From positions 155,001 to 219,000 of the forward strand of contig JAMWET010000607.1 in NCBI GenBank assembly GCA_024036415.1: a DNA stretch of 64,000 nt, in the 5' to 3' direction. The translations under genes and the position numbers were made by a program. The DNA is from Prochilodus magdalenae. Taxonomy: Eukaryota > Chordata > Actinopteri > Characiformes > Prochilodontidae. This document shows, piece by piece, positions 14,041-26,436 of the stretch (positions within the stretch are counted from its first letter, which is position 1; each line of letters starts with the position of its first letter). Under the pieces are notes generated by a model that saw only the letters and a list, made by a program, of their open reading frames with translations, had not been told where the DNA came from and ran no database searches.

Positions 14041-14205
14041 CCGTGTGTGTGTGTGTGTGTGTGTGTGTGTCTGCCACATTAATACAGAGGTGGGTTCAGA
14101 AAAAACAGATAGGGTAGGCTCTCCTGCAGCTTTGTGAGGAATCTAGGTCAGGCAAGAGGGCTTTCTGAGGAGGAGGTGGAGGAGGATGAGGAGGAGGAGG
14201 AAGGC
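14041..14205. repeat. (GT)n microsatellite and GGA-rich purine tract
   Basis: A run of GT dinucleotides spans about 14041-14070. A GAGGAG-rich purine tract follows at about 14166-14203. The tract creates a glutamate-rich open frame that is a composition artefact. Confidence 0.85.
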
Positions 14206-14569
14206 GATATTAGCTTGTCACCTTGGACAAGTAAGAGTGGGCTGAGAGGTCTAACTGATGAAAAGGAGGGGGCAGAGGAATTCAGCCCAGTCCTTTCCCA
14301 GAGAGAGTCAAGAGGAACCAAAACAGAACCTACCAAGTCCGGGGTGCCAGTTGGGTAAATGTAGGGGACAATGATTGGAGTAGGTACTAAGATTGGCCCC
14401 TTGTTTGTCAAACAGTAAGGATGTTGATCTGGGGTCACCTTACAGGACAGATGGACCAATGAAACCTGATCTTTGAAGTTATTGGCCACTGTTTGAAATA
14501 GAAATGTGGTAAATACAAACATGTGCTTATTGTGTATAGTCAAATGATGCATAGGTCACATGCAAATGA

Positions 14570-15360
14570 TGAATATTTGATGTCTGGTTCTATATTTGGA
14601 AGACAAATTGGAATGACTCAATTGAACCTCTGATTTTAGAAGGTGGTGCCTATACGTTGGTTTAATATAGTGTAATAACTATGTAATAACCATGTAATAT
14701 TGTTTTATATGACAGCGTTCAGGTCAGCAGGACAATAGAACCAAACTTCTGATTTTAGAAAGTAGTGCCTAAAAATATGTTAATGCAGTCTATGTGAATT
14801 ATATATGTACACTCAGCATGTAACAGATTGTTATTACTATGTAATAGAAATATGGCTGTAATATACTTATACGACGTATGCTTTTTTTTTTCAATCAAAC
14901 CTCTGATCTTAGAAAGTTGTGCCTTTCAAACAATGTCAGCATAATTTCAATAAATTTGCATGTATTAAGGTTAACCATAGTGTAATAAAGTGTTATAACT
15001 ATGTAATAAAGCTGCAATACAGTTATATATGATGCTGGCTCTCTTTTTTTGGCTTGACATTGAAAGGCTTGACCAAACCTCAGATTATAAAAGGTGGTTC
15101 CTTTCACAAAGAGGATACACTAAGGTTCAGCATAGTGTAATAAATACGTAATTAAAGTTTAATACAGTGTATAATAGGGTTGCTGTATTATGGTTCTTTG
15201 TGGAGATGCTAAAAACAAAACGACGAAACAATGAATTTAAATGTATTTAGGTTTAGTACAGCGTTATAATCATATAATAAAACTGCAGTATATGTTTATA
15301 ATCATATAATAAAACTGCAGTATATGTTTATAACAGTGTAATTAAGGTGTAATATCACAA
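14570..15360. repeat. Second block of the AT-rich satellite-like family
   Basis: The block has the same anchors as the 8.1-10.3 kb array: CCTCTGATTTTAGAAGGTGG at about 14627, CTTCTGATTTTAGAAAGTAG near 14746, CCTCTGATCTTAGAAAG near 14900, and several GTAATAACCATGTAAT-type strings. Copies are more diverged. A perfect 32-bp duplication lies near its right end (period 32 at 15268 and 15300). Confidence 0.75.
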
Positions 15361-15465
15361 TAATCTACTGAATTATGTAATGCCTACATCTGAAAGTGCA
15401 ATGAAAAAAACTTCCAAATATAACAGTTTCTGAAGTATAAAGACAAGAGTCTTGATGTGATGTAT

Positions 15466-15517
<52 letters not shown>

Positions 15518-15518
15518 G
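15466..15518. repeat. (TAA)n microsatellite
   Basis: An uninterrupted trinucleotide run of about 17 units. Confidence 0.95.
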
Positions 15519-18500
15519 TTAAATATGTTGTATACCTGTCTATTACATACAATTAATAAATAAGACACTGGACCTGGTATTTAGAAAGTAATTCCTACTA
15601 TGGTTTATGGTTACAACTTTCAGGATTTACATTTGAGTCATTACAGTGAAATTTGGAATGGGTTATTATAATAGTTACTCCAGATGATGCCTCCGTTCAT
15701 GAGATATCTGGTTAATAACTAGAACCTGTTGGGTCTTATCCAACATATTGCCCATTATATAGACAATACCTCACACTTACAATGCCTGGTTAATAGCTAG
15801 AACTTACAGAACCTAATTAGAACTATATTTATCACAGTAAACCAATGAATCTTGCAAATCTTACAAAACTACTATACACTGCACAACTATGTACCAATTA
15901 CCATGATGATTGGACAGGGGTGGTCTGGGGTTGTATGCAGACCAGTTAGCTTGGAGTCCCCTAGGAGAATACAGGACACACAGTAAGAGAGACCAAAGAT
16001 GTAAATAGTTGGGACTGAACGCTGAATATTTGTGCTTGGCCCCCCATGTTTTGCTGCACTGTAGGGTTGTTTAGTGGGGTAGTGGTGCAGTGTTAGTGTT
16101 TACCGTCACTGTGGAATGCATGGCTGTTGATAACCGTCCTGTTTTCCGGGCTGGTCGGTAGCGTGTTGGTGGTCTCCACTGCTGTTGTGTTCAGTAACAA
16201 GCGCTCATTTATAAACGCAGTGTTTCCCACACCTCCTTACTCTAAGCCAAAGCTACAACATACAGCAGTGGTCTTTATGGACATGCTGATGAAATATCTA
16301 ATATATAAAATCATGTGTAGAATCGGTTAAAAGCTTTAGTTTGTCGAATGTGAAACTATCAGTAAAGACACTCTGTAGAGGCTACCATAAAATCTGATAG
16401 CGAAGGTGTTAGCTTGCTAACAAGCTTACGCCAGAAAACTAATAGTCATCATTCTAAAACTAGAAATTCTAAAACTAGAAATTCTTGAAACTAGAAAGTA
16501 AGAATTCTAAACACTAACAAATTCCAACATATCAAAATACTGTTATATACCAACTTTGTGCCAATTTTGACACCAAGACCAATGAGTTGGAACCTTAGGT
16601 ACAATTGGGTTTAATTAAAAACAGTTCTGACACTTTGCAAACCTTTAGAAGTTTAGATCTTAGTTCTACAAAAGAAAATTCGAATCTAATATAGCAATAA
16701 TAAAGCATGTTAATGATCTTTAGTGCACATTTTTAGAAATATGACTTGTTTACATTGACAATATGTTCATTTACACTGTAGTCCATCTGTTGGCACACCG
16801 TTTCCCACCCCCATCTACTCTTAGCTCAGTTACTAACAAACAGCCCCTCTTTCACCCTCCTGGTATATGGATATTGCACTATTCCCCACACTGACATGGT
16901 AGTGTCATGGTAGACTCTAGTGCACCTTTGAGTATATTAGGCTTGGAAGTGCTAATGCTGGTGCTTTCAAGTCTGCACAGGCATGACATTGAAGTCTGTA
17001 GCCTACCTCCATCTGTAGCTTAGAGACCCAAACCTGCAGGGCCCAAATAGAAACCCAAACCTGCTCATAAAAATGTGCAGGGAATATATGTAGAAATATT
17101 CCTCCAATAAAAACAAATTTCCTACACAAAATCATTCATCGGTAAACGAGCCCAACCTAAGCTTCTGGGACAGACCCAGTTCTAGTATAATTGCTATGAA
17201 GCTCAGAACTATGGTTTGTAACTGAGCACTGATGACGGGCTAGTGGATAGCTCATGCAGACTGTACTCCACCACAGCAAAACCAAGGCAGGGGTTTCCTG
17301 TAAAGTGGCCAGTGAGTGTGCAGCTCTACAAGAGTCTCAGTTTCTATAATGGAATTCGGAAGGCATGGAAAGCTCCTTCCCAAATGTGGAGAAACATCTT
17401 CTACAGCTTCCCAAAGCAACTGATTCCAGTGTTGAGCCTCAAGAGTAGAAGATCAACAAACAAACAAACTCACGAATACAGGGAAAGTGGTAAAACGCTT
17501 AGTCTGGTGACAACCGGGTTCTTTTTTGGAAGAAGAGAACCATTTTACGATCTTCAGAAAGCTCTACGCCGTACCAACTTTATGTCTTTGCATGGTAACG
17601 CAAACTGCTGTGAGCGATCCATAACTCCATTCGCCAGTAAAGAAATTAGCTGCTCGGTTGCTCTCGGAATGGGGAGTTCATTCCAGCCCTGTATGCTTTC
17701 GTGCACCTAAGTAATTGCATTTCAGAATGAACCTCTTTCGCCACTGAGGCATGCTAACCGCCAAGCTGTTCGGCCATGGCAAAGTACGTAGCGCGCGCTC
17801 TAGGCAGTTGAACATGTGACACATGGGGTCCAGCAATGGCGAGATTAGGTGTAATAATGCTTATGCAAATTCTTATGCCACTTATAAGCAATGAAGTATA
17901 GAACATGTTCATGTTCGTCCAATGAAAGATGACCGTACCAATTTTCTGCTACATGTATCCAGTGTGGAGGGGAATGGAGCGCTTCGGCCATGTGAGTGTT
18001 GTTTCGCGTATTGATGTATGAACAAGCGATTTTATTGGACGCAGTCGGTATGTGACATTGCGGCGAGGACGGTGACTTGCTTTATGAGACATCTGACCCA
18101 GTATTACGGGCTAAGTGAGAGAAGATCCATCATAAGCGACTGAACTCTACTACGTGTCAGGAGTCATTTCTCTGACAGATGCCTGTCATATTCCATTTCT
18201 CAAAGCTCAGGGGGGATTTCATCTACCTCCAAATAGAAGCCCGTCTAGGAAAGCCTGGGGAATATTAAAAGCTCAGGCCGGGCGATACTGTCAGGCCAAA
18301 TCCAATTGGATCAGCCGGGAAATATCTGATTCCAGACAAGACAGGCAAATAGACATCCTGTGTCGGACAAGAATGACTAAGTAATAAGGTCAAGAAGGTT
18401 CTTTCTCCTTTAGACATACAGGGTCAGATCAGGGGCTTAGCTATGGGGGGCTCAGATTTCTGACTACTGAAAGTCCCCCAATTCCATTTGTTTCTGTGCT

Positions 18501-19059
18501 ATTAAAATACAGGATGAAACTCAGAAGCTTAGACGTGTCCAACCTTTTAAAAAAGACAAAGGTGACCGCCAAAGCTGTCCTCAGGCCACCACCCATTTTC
18601 GAGGGCTGCTATCAACACAGCACCTCATTAGCCATGTGGTTTTACACCAGTTCTACAGTAAGGCATGTGGGGAGCTACTTTCTATGACATGCCAACATGT
18701 TAACCTAGCATTGGCCTGCTCAACCTCTTCTGTGGATTGTGGCAGGTCCTAGCTTTAGGACGTTATGCTAGCACCTAGCACAGGTTACTACTTACGTACT
18801 GTAATTAGCTAATACTCAACTAACAACAAAACTGAAGTCTTTAACCACTCAACCCACACCTCTACGCCCAGTTCTGTATGGACTGGATCTACACCCAGTT
18901 CTGTATGGACTGAATCTACACCCAATTCTAGATGGATGGTTCCTGGTTTCTGATTTGCCACATCGCTACTACTACACACTACTACAGCTAGCTCAAAGAG
19001 AGTTCCACTATGCATATACAGTGGTGTGGTTAATTACACACCTCCTTCAGGCCTCTTGG
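15519..19059. other. Intergenic sequence with candidate non-coding blocks
   Basis: No gene supported. A 155-codon open frame at 17243-17710 is unrecognised. The TAAAGTGGCCAGTGAGTG motif at 17301-17318 marks a decayed interspersed repeat. The stretch 17500-18400 is non-repetitive and includes an octamer ATGCAAAT at 17863-17870, making it a candidate regulatory block. The stretch 16440-16505 contains short imperfect repeats of TTCTAAAACTAGAAA. Confidence 0.3.
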
Positions 19060-19400
19060 GAAATTATAGCCATTGGCCATCCCAGATAGCAGAACTGCTA
19101 TGGCCCAAATCTGGCCCACATTCTCCAATTTTATCTGGGCCATTTACCATACGGTTTGTATAAGATGTGGGCCACATGTGCACCAGATTAGAGCCACACG
19201 TCAGCCAATAGTAGGCGACTTCTGCTGTATCTCTGCCAGAAGTGGACCAAATCTAGTTTGGAACATGTGGGCCGCATGAGTTTTCATAAAGGTGGGCCAC
19301 TTTTGGCTCATATGCAGCCTGGCCCTGGGCAGCACTGCCATATCTGTGCCAGACGTGGACCACATCTGTGGACACACATGGGATTACCTAAGAGAAAATG
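19060..19400. repeat. Diverged GGCCCACAT-type interspersed repeat
   Basis: Repeated variants of TGGCCCAAATCTGGCCCACA and GTGGGCCACATGTG occur through this stretch, on both strands. This resembles a common fish interspersed repeat built from short GGCCCA modules. Highly diverged and non-coding. Confidence 0.55.
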
Positions 19401-19494
19401 TCAACTCTGAAGGTACACCTGTGTATTTACATAAGCTAGCCACCTGTGATAGTCAGTATAGTTCTGAGCACTGTGACAAATATTTAAGGAAAAA

Positions 19495-19812
19495 ATAATT
19501 ATAAAATAATTATTTAATTATTTATTTTTTATTTATTTATATTTTTGTTTAATGTATTTATTAAATGTATGTATGTATGTATTTATTTATTTTTATTTAT
19601 TAAATGTATTTCTTTATTTATATTTTTATTTATTTTTTATTAAATTTATTTATTAATTTTTATTTATTAAATGTATGTGTGTATGTGTTTATTTTTATAT
19701 ATTAAATGTATGTGTGTATATATTTATTTTTATTTATTAAATGTATGTGTGTATGTGTTTATTTATTTATTTATTTATTACATGTATGTGTTTTTTTATT
19801 TATTTATTTAGT
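19495..19812. repeat. AT-rich TTTATT / ATGTATGTGTGT low-complexity tandem region
   Basis: TTTATTTATT runs alternate with TATTAAATGTATGTGTGTAT modules at roughly 50-65 bp spacing. No coding content. Confidence 0.9.
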
Positions 19813-20159
19813 GATTTAAACTGGATTTTTATTTTCTTCTCATCTTAAATGGTTAATGAAGTGGAAATCCGATTAAGTCAATTGAACTTGACACAAGCTA
19901 CAAGTGACTTGGCTCCGGACTTCATCTATTAGCACTATTGTTTTCCTCCCCCTGTTCGTGGTGTCTTCCCCCAGCCTACCTTCCATTGTGTGTATCATTC
20001 TTCTTTTCTGAGGTCAGCCTTTGATCTTGCCGCTCCACCCTGCCAATGAGTGTGTACATGTGCATTAGCACTAGCGTCAGTACTAGCATTATATCATTAT
20101 TGGTTTTAGTTAAGTTTGTAGCCGTAGCCGAGTCAACAGCATTCTGGTATCCTTTCAAC

Positions 20160-20620
20160 TTCAGGCTATCAGGTTAATAAGGCACAGCACAAACAGCTAG
20201 CGTCATTAGCTCATGAGTAACCATGCACACACTCACTCCCACCCACACCCCCCTCCACACACACATATAAGCAAACTGCTGTGCGTTAGTGCTAAGCCCC
20301 CTAAGTGGCAACTGCAGGTTAAGTGTAAATGTATTTCCTTCCGTCGAGCGCGCTAACACTCGCCCCTCTCTGCGCTCATCAATAGAAATCATCCTCTATT
20401 AGCCCTGACAGGGATTTGATCCTTTTTAGCCGCTAATCCAGATTTACATTCCCCGGATCTGGCTGTTTCAATTGCATTAGCATCCGCAGTGCGGATAATG
20501 CTAGCATAGCTTAACCCGGCCACTGCTTTTGTGGCAGAATTACAGGCGGCTAGGTCTAAAAAAAGGGCGGCTAGTTCCGAGGTTAAAGAGTATTAACAAT
20601 GCCAAAGGATTATTCCTTTG
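20160..20620. promoter_or_regulatory. Candidate conserved non-coding element
   Basis: Non-repetitive, stop-rich sequence with many homeodomain-type cores (TAATCC, CATTAG, ATTAGC) and a 15-nt palindrome ATCCGCAGTGCGGAT at 20482-20496. It resembles developmental enhancers of vertebrates in texture only, and conservation has not been tested. Confidence 0.35.
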
Positions 20621-20930
20621 CCTGTGAATGAATTTCATCACTGCTCACTTTAAATGCAGGGGCAAAAAAAAGAAATATAGCAATTGTGATACAAATCATG
20701 TATTGGCGCTAAGACTTGAATTGGCCCAATCTGTCACAGAGGAGATAATGGATTTAACACAGATGGCTGATTTCATACATGCCAGGCCAGTAAAGATTTC
20801 CTTTTCAAATCCTTGGGCATTTTATGGAAGATATACTTATGCATATGTTGTGCATTAATATTCACGTAGCCGTAGAACTGACTACACAACATCCTAATTC
20901 ACACTCAGCCCATGTTTCCCATGACTAAGT

Positions 20931-22090
20931 ATTACCCAAAAATGAAATGTTGGGCTTAATTTAGAGACTCATGCTGATTGGTTCTACGCAGCTGTGTTAA
21001 GTAAGTGTTAAGACCCATGGCCGAGTAAAGCATACCGAAGGGATTCAACTAAGTAACACTAAAGTTCTAATTCACTGTAGGGGTTATTTTCAGGTATTAC
21101 CCAGAAATGAAATGTTTGGAAATGAATGCCAAGTGATTCCACGCAGCTGTGTTAAGTAAGTGTTAAGACACTTGATTAAGTAAAATATGCATACGGGATT
21201 CACACTAGAATGTTGTGAATTCTAATTAACTGCACAGGCCATTTTCATGTATTACCCAGAAATAAACATTGGAAGTGAATGCCAAGTGATTCCATGTAGC
21301 TGTGTTAAGTAAGTGTTAAGATACATGACTGAGTAAAACATGCATATGGGATTCACACTAATGTGATGTGAGTTTTAACTAACTGTACGAGCTATTTTTT
21401 TAGGTATTACCCAAAGATGAAATGTTGGGCTTAATTTGAAACCTCATGCTGAGTCCATGCAGCTGTGTTAAGTAAGTGTTAAGATGCATGATTGAGTAAA
21501 GCATACATACGGGATTCACACTAAAGTAATGTGAGTTCTAATAAACTGTACAGGTAATTTTCAGGTATTACACAAAAACGAAATGTTGGGCTTAATTTAG
21601 AGACTCATGCTGATTGTTTCCACGCAGCTGTGTTAAGTAAATGTTAAGACTCATGGCTGAGTAAAGCATATCGAAGGGATTCGACTAAGTCACACTAAAG
21701 TGATGTGAGTTCTAATTCACTGTAGGGGCTATTTTCAGGTATTACCCAGAAATAAATGTTGGAAGTGAATACCAAGTGGTTCCATGCAGCTGTGTTAAGT
21801 AAGTGTTAATGACTGAGTAAAACATGCATATGGGATTCACACTAATGTGATGTGAGTTTTAACTAACTGTACAAGCTATTTTCAGGTATTACCCAAAAAT
21901 GAAATGTTGGGTTTAATTTGGAGACTCATGCTGAGTCCATGCCACTGTGTTAAGTAAGTGTTAAGATGCATGATTGAGTAAAACATACATATGGGATTCA
22001 CACTTAAGTAATGTGAGTTCTAATAAACTGTACAGGTCATTTTTTTAGGTATTACCCAAAAATGAAATGTTGGACTTAATTAATTCATTA
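20931..22090. repeat. About 155-bp tandem array with about 490-bp higher-order period
   Basis: Unit starts (ATTACCCA or ATTACACA) occur at 20931, 21096, 21251, 21406, 21567, 21741, 21898 and 22051. The third and sixth units, and the fourth and seventh, resemble each other most, displaced by 490 and 492 bp. Every full unit carries CAGCTGTGTTAAGTAAGTGT or a close variant. The last unit is truncated. Confidence 0.9.
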
Positions 22091-22446
22091 ATTCCCAAAT
22101 ATGGGAATATACAACAGACACTAATTATTTATTTCATCTGTTCATAATCTCAAACGACCAAGTCGGAAAGTTCCATCATTAGTGTTAAAGAGACGTTGCT
22201 GCTTATGCTGGCTTTCTTACATACCCTCGCTTCTTTCTAGTGTATGTGAGGTTTAACATGCTCAGTTGGCCAAAAAGAGCTGAGAGGAGAACAGCTAGAG
22301 CCATCTGTGATGTCTACACCACTCTGACTGTGGGTGGGGGTCGACCACGGACACTCACCAAGAGCCTGATGGTGCCCAACAGTTCGCTCGGTGGATCCCA
22401 GCACATCACATCAGCTGAAGTTGGTATTCAAGCTGGAGGTGATAAT
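22091..22446. other. Intergenic sequence between arrays
   Basis: A short unique stretch. An open frame of 88 codons starts at 22240 and runs into the 76-bp array. It has no recognisable domain and is treated as spurious. Confidence 0.4.
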
Positions 22447-23035
22447 ATAACTGCTGCACCATTTAAGGTGGAACAGGTTAATTCAAACGAGAAGCTGGAC
22501 AGGTAGACCTGGGCACCAGAATATAACTGCTGTACCATTTAAGGTGGAACGGGCTAATACAAATGAGAAGCTGGACAGGTAGACCGGACCACCAGAATGT
22601 AACTGCTGCACCATTTAAGGTGGAACAGGCTAATTCAAATGAGAAGCTGGACAGGTAGACCGGACCACCAGAATGTAACTGCTGCACCGTTTAAGGTGGA
22701 ATGGGCTAATTCAAATGAGAAGCTGGACAGGTAGACCTGGGCACCAGAATATAACTGCTGCACCATTTAAGGTGGAACGGGCTAATTCAAATGAGAAGCT
22801 GGACAGGTAGACTGAGGCACCAGAATATAACTGCTGCACCATTTAAGGTGGAATGGGTTAATTCAAATGAGAAGCTGGACAGGTAGACCGGGCCACCAGA
22901 ATGTAACTGCTGTACCATTTAAGGTGGAACGGGTTAATTCAAACGAGAAGCTGGACAGGTAGACCTGGGCACCAGAATATAACTGCTGCACCATTTAAGG
23001 TGGAATGGGCTAATTCAAACGAGAAGCTGGACCAT
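22447..23035. repeat. 76-bp minisatellite, about 7.7 copies
   Basis: Unit starts (RTAACTGCTGCACC) are spaced by 76 bp (22447, 22523, 22599 and on). Each unit contains ATTTAAGGTGGAACGGGC and GAGAAGCTGGACAGGTAGAC. Copies differ by scattered substitutions. Confidence 0.93.
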
Positions 23036-23789
23036 AAAACTTACTGGCAGGTCTCCTGTACCTGTAAGGACCACTCGCCCACCCCCACTACGCCCCCCTC
23101 AAAGAAAATGAAATCCTGTCTACACAGCTGGTGTGGCTGTCTGTGTGTAGCCCACACGGTACAAAGTCAGGGTCAAGGTTCACTCAACAGGGGACGACTG
23201 CTGCTGTTAAAAGTGTGAAGTGTGTGCAGGTAGCGGAGTGTGTGGGGAATGCTACTGTGTGTGTGTGTTTGTAGACTCACTGTGAGGTGTACCGAAGCGA
23301 TATAGGTGAGATCTCTCCTGCTGCTGAAGGCCAGTATCTGCTTAGCCCTCGCAGCACCTCACCACGGGGAACCCAGGCGGTGTGTATGTGTGAGTTTTAG
23401 CTTTTTATTCCATATTTATTACTCAGAGCTCTGCAGCTGGAGCGGAGGTATGAAGGTTCCATCTTGCTGTATCCCGGAGTTTGGGGACTAGAGCATAACA
23501 ACTACAAATACTCTGTCTGTGTGTGAAACGTCCACAGGGCTGAAGACGGATCTAGCAGGCTGCATACACAGTGAAAAAGCATAGGTCCATGTTTTATGCC
23601 CAGAGTATCTATTTCACTACTGCAGAAAATTCCCAAAATTCTAAAATGAATTTCAAAACCTGGAGACAAAGGCTGTTACCAGCAGAGAGCCAGGGATGTC
23701 CTGGTGTAGGGGTGCATTAACACCAGTGGCATGGGTAACATACAATGTGTGTAAAGCCACTAGAACCAGTGCAGTGGTCCAGGGAATGT
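23036..23789. other. Unannotated intergenic sequence
   Basis: No gene, RNA or repeat family recognised. The stretch contains short GTGTGT runs near 23262. Confidence 0.4.
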
Positions 23790-24310
23790 CTATTTCCATG
23801 TGTGGAAAATGGTTCCATGTTAATGATTGGCTAAAAGGAGTGACTGAGGATTTGGGACGTGGCCAAAGACCATAGTGTAAAGGAAGTAGCTGAATCAGCA
23901 GGTGTATGGAAGCAGTGTACAGTCATACGGGTCTACCAGCAGTGGGAAAATCCCAGTCTACAGGGAATTCTCCTCGGAATTGGGCCAAGAAAAGCATCCA
24001 CCAAATCTGGACCAACTCTTAGATGTAGGAGTGTCTGAACACTGATGCGGCCTACACCCAAAAACTTGTCCAGGCCATGCCCAATCCAATCCCAGCTGTT
24101 ATTGGTGCTGGTGGAGGTGTTCCAACAGTGGGAAAATCCCAGTCTACAGGGAATTCTCCTCGGAACTGGGCCAAGGAAAGCATCCACCAAATCTGGACCA
24201 ACTCTTAGATGTAGGAGTGTCTGAACACTGATACGGCCTACACCCAAAAACTCGTCCAGGCCATGCCCAATCCAATCCCAGCTGTTATTGGTGCTGGTGG
24301 AGGTGTTGCA
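23790..24310 (+). pseudogene. Tc1-like transposon relic with internal 186-bp tandem duplication
   Basis: Conceptual translation near 23858-23945 gives a helix-turn-helix-like string (SVKEVAESAGVWK, then VIRVYQQW). Each duplicated segment ends with a PAVIGAGGGV-like string, similar to the C-terminal VI.A.GG of Tc1-type transposases. The catalytic middle is absent. The segment at 23941-24126 is repeated nearly exactly at 24127-24309. A related copy, without the duplication, is at about 41130-41420. Frames are broken, so no active product is expected. Superfamily placement is by motif resemblance. Confidence 0.5.
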
Positions 24311-24924
24311 TTCTATGAGGTAGGTTTCAGAGAAGACACGTACAACTACTAGCTCACCACTTCAGACAAGCCTAGTTTACTTTAGACACAGTTTACTCCA
24401 ACCAACAACATTGCAAATAATAGCAACAATGATTGTCCTTCTTACCCGGACACATGGAAACTTCCCACATCGCCTGGCCACAATCCCTAAACTCCTAATG
24501 GTGGATATGCTGCCATCTAGACTACGTCTTTTTCAAGCCCAAGGCATTTTAAGACCCACCGCATAGCTGCGTGATCAGATGGTACAATCTGTTTTCCACT
24601 GACAACATATGAAGAATTTACAGATGCCAAATGTGTCAAAAACTTGTAGACCTAAAGACCTGAAGACCAGCTAAAAGCCACTTTCAAAAGCCGGACAGAT
24701 CAGTGCCCTAGTGTTGTTTACAGAAAGGGTAATGTTGACCAGTGGTCAGCATGCTCCTGGTCCAGCTTAATGTGCATCGCAGGCGTCACATTTGGTATGA
24801 ATGCACTCGGTACATGGCAGTGTATCCACAGTCAGTGTGCTGAGACTGCTACCATGCTAACATTAGCTTTAATGCTCAATAGAAAGTAGCACACTTGAAC
24901 TGTTGACTGTCCTGACAGTATGTG
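24311..24924. other. Unannotated intergenic sequence
   Basis: Nothing recognisable on either strand. Confidence 0.4.
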
Positions 24925-25200
24925 ACTGTCCTGCACTGTGGTGGAGTGGGTAGCACTGCCGCCCCACAACAAGAAAGGCCTGGGTGTGACTCCCTGGGTG
25001 TGACTTCCTGCTTGGGTGCCTGGGGTCCTTTGTGTGTTGGCATGAGTTGGCATGTTCTCCTGTGTCTGGGTGGGTTTCCGTCCGTAATCCAAAGACATGA
25101 AGAATTGGAGGTGCTAAATTGCCCCCTAAATGTGAGCGACTGTGTGTGTCTTCCCTGTAATGGACTGGTGGTCTGTCCAGGGTGTTTCCTGACATTTTTT
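24925..25200 (+). mobile_element. SINE-like element (tRNA-related head, fish type)
   Basis: The order of modules matches a widespread teleost SINE-like repeat: a GTGGTGGAGTGGGTAGCACT head, then GGGTGTGACTCCCTGG, then TTTCCGTCCGTAATCCAAAG with ACATGAAGAATTGGAGG, then CTAAATTGCCCC, then GTAATGGACTGGTGGTCTGT with CCAGGGTGTTTCCTG. The head resembles tRNA A/B-box promoter regions but is diverged. It lies just left of the TG-rich array. Confidence 0.65.
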
Positions 25201-25317
25201 GGGGGAAGGGGGGCGTTGTTTCTTACGCTCGAGGGTAGAGTGTGGATGGGTCAGCTATATAGCTTGTGGAGCCAGTGTGTGGCAGCAGAAGGAACCAGGT
25301 TGATAATTCACACATTC

Positions 25318-26330
25318 CTGTGTGTGTGTGTGTGTGTTCAGGAGTGTGTATGTATGTGTGTGTATGTGTGTATGTGGAAATAAATATATGTGTGTGTATG
25401 AGTGTGCATGTGTGAGAGTGTGTGTGTGTGTGTGTTCAGGAGTGTGTATGTGTGTGTGTGTGTTTATGTGTGTGTGTTCAGGAGTGTGTATGTATGTGTG
25501 TATGTGGAAATAAATATATGTGTGTGTATGAGTGTGCATGTGTGAGAGTGTGTGTGTGTGTGTGTTCAGGAGTGTGTATGTGTGTGTGTGTGTTTATGTG
25601 TGTGTGTTCAGGAGTGTGTATGTGTGTGTGTGTGTTTATGTGTGTGTGTTCAGGAGTGTGTATGTATGTGTGTATGTGGAAATAAATATATGTGTGTGTA
25701 TGAGTGTGCATGTGTGAGAGTGTGTGTGTGTGTGTGTTCAGGAGTGTGTATGTGTGTGTGTGTGTTTATGTGTGTGTGTTCAGGAGTGTGTATGTATGTG
25801 TGTATGTGGAAATAAATATATGTGTGTGTTCAGGAGTGTGTGTGTGTGTGCTCAGGAGTGTGTGTGTGTGTGTGTATAGGCGTGTGTGTTCAGGAGTGTG
25901 TGTGTGTGTATAGGCGTGTGTGTGTGTGTTCAGGAGTGTGTGTGCATGTGCATGTGTGAGAGAGTGTGTGTGTGCGTGTGTGTTTGTGTGTTTGTGTGTG
26001 TGTATGTGGAAATAAATATAATGTTCAGGAGTGTGTGTGTGTGTGTTCAGGAGTGTGTGTGTGTGTGCTCAGGAGTGTGTGTGTGTATAGGCGTGTGTGT
26101 GTGTGTTCAGGAGTGTGTGTGTGTGTGTATGTGTGTGTGTTCAGGAGTGTGTGTGTGTGTGCTCAGGAGTGTGTGTGTGTTCAGGAGTGTGTGTGTGTGT
26201 GTTCAGGAGTGTGTGTGTGTGTGCTCAGGAGTGTGTGTGTGTTCAGGAGTGTGTGTGTGTGTGTTCAGGAGTGTGTATGTGTGTGTGTATGTGTGTGGGT
26301 ATGTGTGTGTGTGTGGGTATGTGTGTGTAT

Positions 26331-26373
<43 letters not shown>

Positions 26374-26405
26374 TACATGTGTGTGTATGTGTGTGTGTAT
26401 GTGTG

Positions 26406-26436
<31 letters not shown>

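Noticed and set aside
14134..14358. Glutamate-rich open frame
   Set aside because: It arises from the GGA-rich purine tract.
17243..17710. 155-codon open frame
   Set aside because: No recognisable domain, and it starts in a decayed repeat end. Treated as chance.
22240..22506. 88-codon open frame reading into the 76-bp array
   Set aside because: No domain, and it terminates inside the tandem repeat.
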